Shown: in pieces, positions 58,347 through 64,000 of the stretch
Layout of the letters: the number at the start of each line of letters is the position of its first letter
How positions within the stretch are numbered: the stretch's first letter is position 1
Assembly (NCBI GenBank): GCA_027186245.1
Contig: CP114492.1
Coordinates: 1,061,501 to 1,125,500 of the forward strand
Source of the DNA: Coriaria nepalensis
Lineage: Eukaryota > Streptophyta > Magnoliopsida > Cucurbitales > Coriariaceae
DNA length: 64,000 nt
Reading direction: 5' to 3'
Notes under the pieces: generated by a model
Seen by the model: only the letters and a program-made list of their open reading frames with translations
What the model was told of the DNA's origin: nothing
Databases searched by the model: none
Position numbers and translations under genes: made by a program

Positions 58347-59916
58347 ATGACTCTTAAGGGTTTTATCAAAGGCGGTATAGCTTTGATGGTTGCCGGATGT
58401 GCCACTCAACCTCTAGACATGATCAAGGTTCGCATACAATGGCAAGGCGAAAAACATGCTCCAAATCAAACGATTAGAACCCTAAATCACATCACCCCGG
58501 TATCTAGACCCAAACCAATAACCGTTGAAGTACAAATAGACTGGAAAGTGGCATCTCCACCCTCTTTTCTGGCCTCTCAGCTACCATTCTCAGACAAGCC
58601 TTATGCTCTAACACTCGCATGGGACTCTACGACATCCTTCGGAAAAAAATGGACTGATCCCAAGACTGGAAACATGCACTTAATACTGAAAATCATGGCT
58701 GGTCTTATAGTGGGTGCATTGTTGGTAGTGTTTGGGATCGAAACTTAAAATACGTAATGAATATGTTTTCCAAAAAATGATATTTTCACCCTCCCAAATT
58801 GCTTGTAGGTTATTATGAAAATAGTTTTTGGGATATGACAAGCCTTTACAAAGTCTCACAAGTAATAGTGAAACTTTATTTTGGAATATAGGTATGTGTT
58901 CGGTTTCTGACGGTGAAAAAATGGATAGAAGAAAAAGTATATTTCTTCGCTCCAGATTGCTCATAAATATAGGCGAATTTGTCACCTATTCGTGAAATAA
59001 TGTACTATTTCATGAACAGTCATACATTTTTTAAAATTCCCGAAATTCAAACTCTAACTGTAACTAACCAATCAATTAAAACGGTAAAATTAAATCGGTC
59101 AACCACCGTGCATGGCGGCCGACTGCCTTGTCTCAAAAGTGCAAAGTGCGCCTAATAAGCCTCAAAAGTGCCTCACGCCACGCGCGCTCGCCCGTGTGAA
59201 AGTCCCGGTCAAACACAAACCCTTATTTATTATTACAAATACTCATTATTTACAACAACTTATAAATGTTTTGAGTACTTTCTCCGTTTCCAATGTAAAA
59301 TATATTTAATTGTATTTATGAAGTATTTTTTGAGCTTGGGCCTTTAACTTATTTACACTCTTTAACCATTATTTTGAGAAGTCTAACATGCATTGGGGGC
59401 ATAGTCGCCAACCTAGCCGACCTAGCCATGGTCCATCCAGATGCAAGGGGATGGGCAGCTTCCTACAGACAAGCGCCGTAACTACAAGAGTGTAATAGAT
59501 CCCTAACTCGAATGACTTGTCAGGAGGGAGTAACTAGCTTATGGCTCGTCACTTACGATCAACCGTGCTATGCTAGTCACAACATTGCAACTTTCCTCCT
59601 ATGACCAATTCAAAGAGATGGTATTGGAGAAGGGTTTGATGCGTGATGGGCTCATAACTCATGCAACAGCTAGCTTTGCTGCTGGGTCTGTAGCTATCGT
59701 GGTGTATTCTGAGTGATGAACATGAAGGTTGAGCCGGGAGCTAAGCCACCGTATTCCGGTCCATTAGATTGTTTAATGAAGATAGAGCGAGCAGAGGGCC
59801 CCTCTGCATTGTATAAGGGGTTTATACCAACCATTTCGAGGTGGGATCGTTTATGTTTGTGTTGTTTGTGACATTAGAGCCGATGAGAAAGCTGCTCAAA
59901 GATTTTTTATGACAAA
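58347..59916 (+). pseudogene. Mitochondrial dicarboxylate-carrier (DIC) pseudogene
   Basis: The first part resembles a plant DIC/uncoupling-type mitochondrial inner-membrane carrier: LKGFIKGGIALMVAGCATQPLDMIKVRIQ carries the family PxDxxKxR signature. Later pieces are KKWTDPKTGNMHLILKI and MAGLIVGAL. After an insertion (58722-59388) the homology resumes: VANLADLAMVHPDA, EEGVTSLW-like EGVTSLWLVTYD, VMNMKVEPGAKPPYSG and RAEGPSALYKGFIPTISR, ending near 59916. Many frameshifts and stops break the second half. Plant DIC genes are normally intronless, so this cannot be told apart from a processed copy. Confidence 0.82.
58722..59388. mobile_element. 667-bp insertion with 7-bp direct repeats in the DIC pseudogene
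   Basis: The carrier homology stops at TGCATTG (58715-58721) and resumes at a second TGCATTG (59389-59395). The 667 bp in between have no carrier similarity. The inner ends (TTGGTAGTGTTTGGG on the left, GAGAAGTCTAACA on the right) are not obvious inverted repeats, so the element class is open. Confidence 0.5.
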
Positions 59917-61768
59917 AAAGAACAAGATAAGGTACTTGGAGCATCTATATTTTTTGGCATGTTGTATTCCAATAGAATGGGAGGGATAAAATAAAGGTCA
60001 TAGATGCAGCTTTTCGTTTGATTTTTCTATGATCAAATATTCGGATTTTGGATTTCTATTACAATAAGAAATTAGGTTGCATGGATTTCATCTCACCCGT
60101 TTACCAATGTCGGAATCGGTCGGTTGGAAACCAGTTGGGGCCACATCGGAGCTGTCGGATCGAGGCAAATAAATCCAGCACGACGACTATTCGACTCTCA
60201 TTTTGATCACCTCCCTCATCATTGATTTCTCCTAATCACCGATTTACCATCACTCAACATCTTAATTTACAATATATATATATATTATATATCTAAATAA
60301 TATAACATGCATAAGAAATTTAGAATCACAATTATATAATGTAATTCTTTAGCAAAACAAATATTATGATCATAATCTGGATGGATATCAAAATCATCAT
60401 TAATATTTACATTAGTGATGTGTAGAAAATTCTTATCTACTCGACATGTATGATATCCAACTTGCTAGGTCAGGATATAAGTCATATTTTTTTAGAAATT
60501 CCATTTTTGATATAAAATGAAATTTCAAATATTCTATTTAAATATATGATCTAATTGGATATCAAATTGCATTTAAATACTCATTTATATCGATTATTAT
60601 TTGATATTACAAATTTTGATAATAAGATCCATCATAACTTAATAGTAGAACACGTGACTCTTACCTATATAATCTTGAATACAATCCTCAAAATACACAA
60701 AATAAATTTTTTAAAGGTATTTGATATCTACAATATTTGACCCGTCGACATCGATCGGGTCAAATACTTTCACAAGAAAGTAATGCTTGAGCTGAAATCT
60801 ATCTGAAATAAATATTTAAATATATGTTGGATTCGAACCGACCGCTCGATGAAGATCCTTAATTTGAATCCTAATTTCAATTCCGACTAAGACCTTAAAA
60901 GAGAGAAAAAACAGAAGTAAATTGCTTTGGGTTAATGGCTAGAAACCCCATGTTTTAAAATGAGTAAAGAGACCCCTCATGTTTTATGATATGGGCTAAA
61001 GACCCCTGCCATCTAATAACTAACGGAAAAATCACGTCAGTTCAGGTTAAAAATTTTATTTTTTAAAAAATTAATGTTATAATATAGCATTTAAACTTTT
61101 ACCTATTTATGTTTTCTCCCCTAACTCATTATTTTTCTTACATTTTTATCATCTCTCTACGTTCAATGAACTTGAGTAAACTGGTTACCACCATCCATCG
61201 GCCACGTCCACTGAAGTTAGCGACCGGCTGACCACCTCTCTCTCTAACCTCAAGATCACGGAACTGGGTTCATGGAACCCAGATCCGCGATCTTGAGGGA
61301 GGGAGAGGAGGAGAGAGAGAGATAGAAGTGGCGATAGAGGTGACCAACGGGTGTTATTAGCCCTCCTTTCCAGTGAGCCAGCCTTTAACCCAATCGCTTT
61401 TGTACTGTTTTGCTTACGGCGGATGGGAGGCCACAAGCTTGGAGGTGGTGCTATCTGACTCTTATCTATCTTTGGTTTATCCCCTTCCCATTCGCAGAAA
61501 TAACGGCCAATCGGGCCCCACTATTCCTGTCCCCAAACGCATCTCTACCAACAAAATCATGATACTAACCTTTCTGTCACCTCTTTCAACTAAAAAGACA
61601 TAAAAGTCCTCTCCAACCACCTCTTAAATTACTATAATACCCCTCTCGTCCACCCGGCAGGAGTGAGTGCGTGTCTCTTTGTCCGTTATCCATCCATACT
61701 CGCGCTCTTACCTTCGAACCTTTTCAAAACGCTTTCTCAGAGCTTTTCTCGGACTTTAAACTGCGTCA
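59917..61768. other. Intergenic, AT-rich; 14-3-3 promoter
   Basis: The stretch near 60935-61045 (AAACCCCATGTTTTAAAATG, then GACCCCTCATGTTTTATG) resembles common plant dispersed repeats. A GA/CT-rich tract at 61298-61325 and CT-rich words precede the 14-3-3 start. No other gene was seen. Confidence 0.4.
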
Positions 61769-63390
61769 ATGGCTGCTACCTCAGTGCCGGAGAATCTAAC
61801 TCGCGAGCAGTATGTGTACCTGGCGAAGCTCGCCGAGCAAGCCGAGCGGTACGAGGAGATGGTCAAGTTCATGGAGAAGCTGGTGATAGGATCGAGCTCG
61901 ATCTCAGAGCTTACCGTCGAGGAACGGAATCTCCTCTCCGTGGCTTACAAGAACGTGATTGGATCTCTCCGAGCTGCCTGGCGTATCATCTCATCGATCG
62001 AGCAGAAGGAGGAAGGCCGGAAGAACGAAGAACACGTTGTGCTTGTCAAACAGTATAGATCTAAGGTGGAGGCTGAGCTCTCTGTTGTGTGTGCGGATAT
62101 CCTGAAGCTCCTGGACTCGCATCTGATTCCGTCAGCTACAAGCGGTGAGTCCAGGGTATTCTACTTGAAGATGAAGGGAGATTACCATAGATATTTGGCT
62201 GAATTTCAGATTGGGGATGAGAGGAAAGCAGCTGCTGAGGATACTATGTCTGCTTACAAGGCTGCTCAGGTAGTTGATTAGTGCTCTCGTTGTCATAAAC
62301 TTCGTAGTCTATATTATCAATGAATTCTTAGGTAATTGTTAGCTCTCAAATTCTAAGTTTTTTTTTTTTTTTTTGGGGTTGATGCAAGGGGAAATTTGAT
62401 TCCTAATTAACTGCAAGGAGGAATTTCTCAAAAATAAAGAAAAAAGTAATAAGCTTGAATTAATTTGTGGAGATTTTGAATTATACAAAATCGGAGGATA
62501 GATGTTATAGATTTTACTGATTCTGTGGAAATTTGGGGGGCTGTGATCATGAGTTTATGGCGTGAGCTGTTGTTTAAAGGGTTGATTGTTATTTATATAT
62601 GTTTGTGAATGGTAGTGAGTGATGATGCACACATGAACTTTGCAGCTGGTTCAACTGATGGTGTAACTCCTAAAGTTTTCACACTTGACTACTAACACCC
62701 TTATACTTTTGAATTGTTGCATATCACTACCAATATTCAATTAAATCCCTGACAGAATTCTACTAATTTTTTGTTCTAAGTGCAAAAGAGTATAGGTTTC
62801 TGAAGGTTATTTGCTAGAAAGATAGAAGTTTGGAGTTCTTTGCTACATAGACATGGGCTATTTCGCTAGGAATCTGACAGAATCTGTAACAATGTGATGA
62901 CTTTTAATAATCTAAAAGCAAAGTGTCAATAGTCAATGTTGAAATTTTAGGATTAGTTTCAATGAAACAGAGTGTAAGGCTCAGGATAGTTTTTATTTGA
63001 GTAATATACTCTTTATTTTGTTAGCGTCTAGAACTTGTAATTGAAACTTTGTGTGCAATATGCGTGAATGTATATCCAACATATATTTTGGTAATTATAT
63101 ATGCTTCCTCTCCTTTCATGATCTGTTTCTGTTTTATTATCTAGGAGTAGAGTTTGAAATTTTGGTGAAAGTTTTTATCACAACTTCAATTTCCTTAAAT
63201 GTACCATAGGATTTGTTTGAATTGCTACATCTGTTTTCCTTATGCATCCTTATTATTTGCTGTGAAGGATATTGCACTTGCTGAACTTGCTCCGACACAT
63301 CCTATAAGACTGGGATTGGCACTTAACTTCTCTGTGTTTTACTATGAGATTATTAATTCGTCAGAGAAAGCTTGTAGCATGGCAAAACAG
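61769..63390 (+). CDS. 14-3-3 protein (kappa/lambda-type), first two exons
   Basis: Phosphoserine-binding regulatory protein that dimerises and acts on many plant kinase, H+-ATPase and transcription-factor targets. Exon 1 (61769-62269) encodes [56 protein letters not shown] (14-3-3 signature region), [15 protein letters not shown] and [13 protein letters not shown]. Exon 2 (63268-63390) reads [28 protein letters not shown] and [12 protein letters not shown]. The word choice matches Arabidopsis kappa/lambda (GRF8/GRF6). The expected third exon (start AFEEAIAEL) is not found before 64000, so the last third of the gene lies beyond the window. The frame is intact so far. Intron 1 is about 1 kb. 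Confidence 0.95.
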
Positions 63391-64000
63391 GTTTGCTCCA
63401 TCTATTCTCTATTGAATCTGCATTGAAGTATGCACTCCCTTTCTTTTCTATTCGTATTTCTAAATTTTGTTTACTCAGTTCTCCTTCTGGTAAGAGTATG
63501 ACTAATTGGCGAACTAAATATCCTTTATTTGTACTCATATATTCTATAAAACATCCATTGAAACCCATATGAAATAAGCCTTTCTGAGCAGCAGGAAGAA
63601 GGGATACAGCTCAGGAAAACCAGGGATTAAAATATACAATATTAGGCGGAGTCTGGCGACTTAAAGCCCCATTTAAGAGTGCTTGTTTTCAGTTGAAAGC
63701 TTATCTGTACCAAATAATCAAATTTTGTGGTGTTTGAAAACAAATGGGAAGTGCTTAATTAACTGAAAGAATGAAAAGCAACAACAGAATTCGCTCTGTT
63801 GTATTGCTACTGCTGTTGTTTTTTTGGCTTTCTATTAGTCTTTTTACTATCTTTTGATGATATGCATCAGAATCATTCAATCTGCTTTTTAGTTTTCTGT
63901 ACAACATTGAAATCTTATGGCCTTATGTTTTCTCAGAAACTATTTCAGCTCCTTGTGATTTGCAATTAGAACAGACGCTTGAACTTTCACTAGTCTAAAA
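63391..64000. other. Intron 2 of the 14-3-3 gene to window end
   Basis: AT-rich sequence after the second 14-3-3 exon. I could not find the expected next exon here. There is no independent coding signal. Confidence 0.5.

Overview
The window is nuclear DNA of a flowering plant, most likely a woody eudicot. Genes have many short, AT-rich introns bounded by GT-AG (a few GC-AG), intergenic DNA is very AT-rich, and nearly every recognisable protein belongs to a plant family. I cannot name the species from sequence alone. Intact or apparently intact genes come about every 5 kb, and old gene fragments and small transposon relics lie between them.

Region by region. 0-8.5 kb: the 3' end of a cinnamyl-alcohol-dehydrogenase (CAD) gene, a repeat-rich gap with a tandem array and an antisense copia gag relic with its primer-binding site, then a second, frameshifted CAD copy. 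8.7-12.4 kb: on the minus strand, a 5'-truncated Elongator subunit 4 (ELP4) copy, fused at its break to a 77-bp duplicate of an exon from the neighbouring, intact SpoU-type RNA methyltransferase gene. 13.5-19.7 kb: an intact 19-exon malectin-domain kinesin-14 gene with a hAT-like element of about 676 bp in its last intron. 22.6 kb: a microRNA hairpin of the miR479/miR171 type. 23.3-24.2 kb: a GT47 exostosin remnant. 24.6-28.7 kb: a UGT fragment and two intact, convergent group-A UDP-glycosyltransferases (UGT79-like and UGT91-like). 31.7-34.3 kb: a class VI receptor-like cytoplasmic kinase. 35-36 kb: an ankyrin-repeat pseudogene. 36.9-40.4 kb: an AINTEGUMENTA-LIKE6/PLETHORA3-type double-AP2 transcription factor with the 9-nt microexon. 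Its upstream gap holds six CACGTG G-boxes in 1 kb, two of them in a perfect 22-bp palindrome. 44.8-48.9 kb: a NAT11/12-type nucleobase-ascorbate transporter. 49.4-50.9 kb: a broken NET2-type actin-binding protein gene with a coding 54-bp minisatellite. 51.7-53.5 kb: the 221-residue 3-hydroxyacyl-CoA dehydratase PASTICCINO2. 56.9 kb: a small secreted Thr/Pro-rich protein. 58.3-59.9 kb: a mitochondrial dicarboxylate-carrier pseudogene split by an insertion. 61.8 kb to the end: the first two exons of a kappa/lambda-type 14-3-3 gene.

The genes are ordinary, independently regulated plant genes and do not form one pathway. The only functional grouping is the UGT block, whose families typically add a second sugar to already glycosylated flavonoids or terpenoids. 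I found no CRISPR array, operon or clearly new enzymatic system. The most unusual items are the ELP4/SpoU breakpoint, the microRNA hairpin, the cluster of GC-AG introns and the G-box palindrome.
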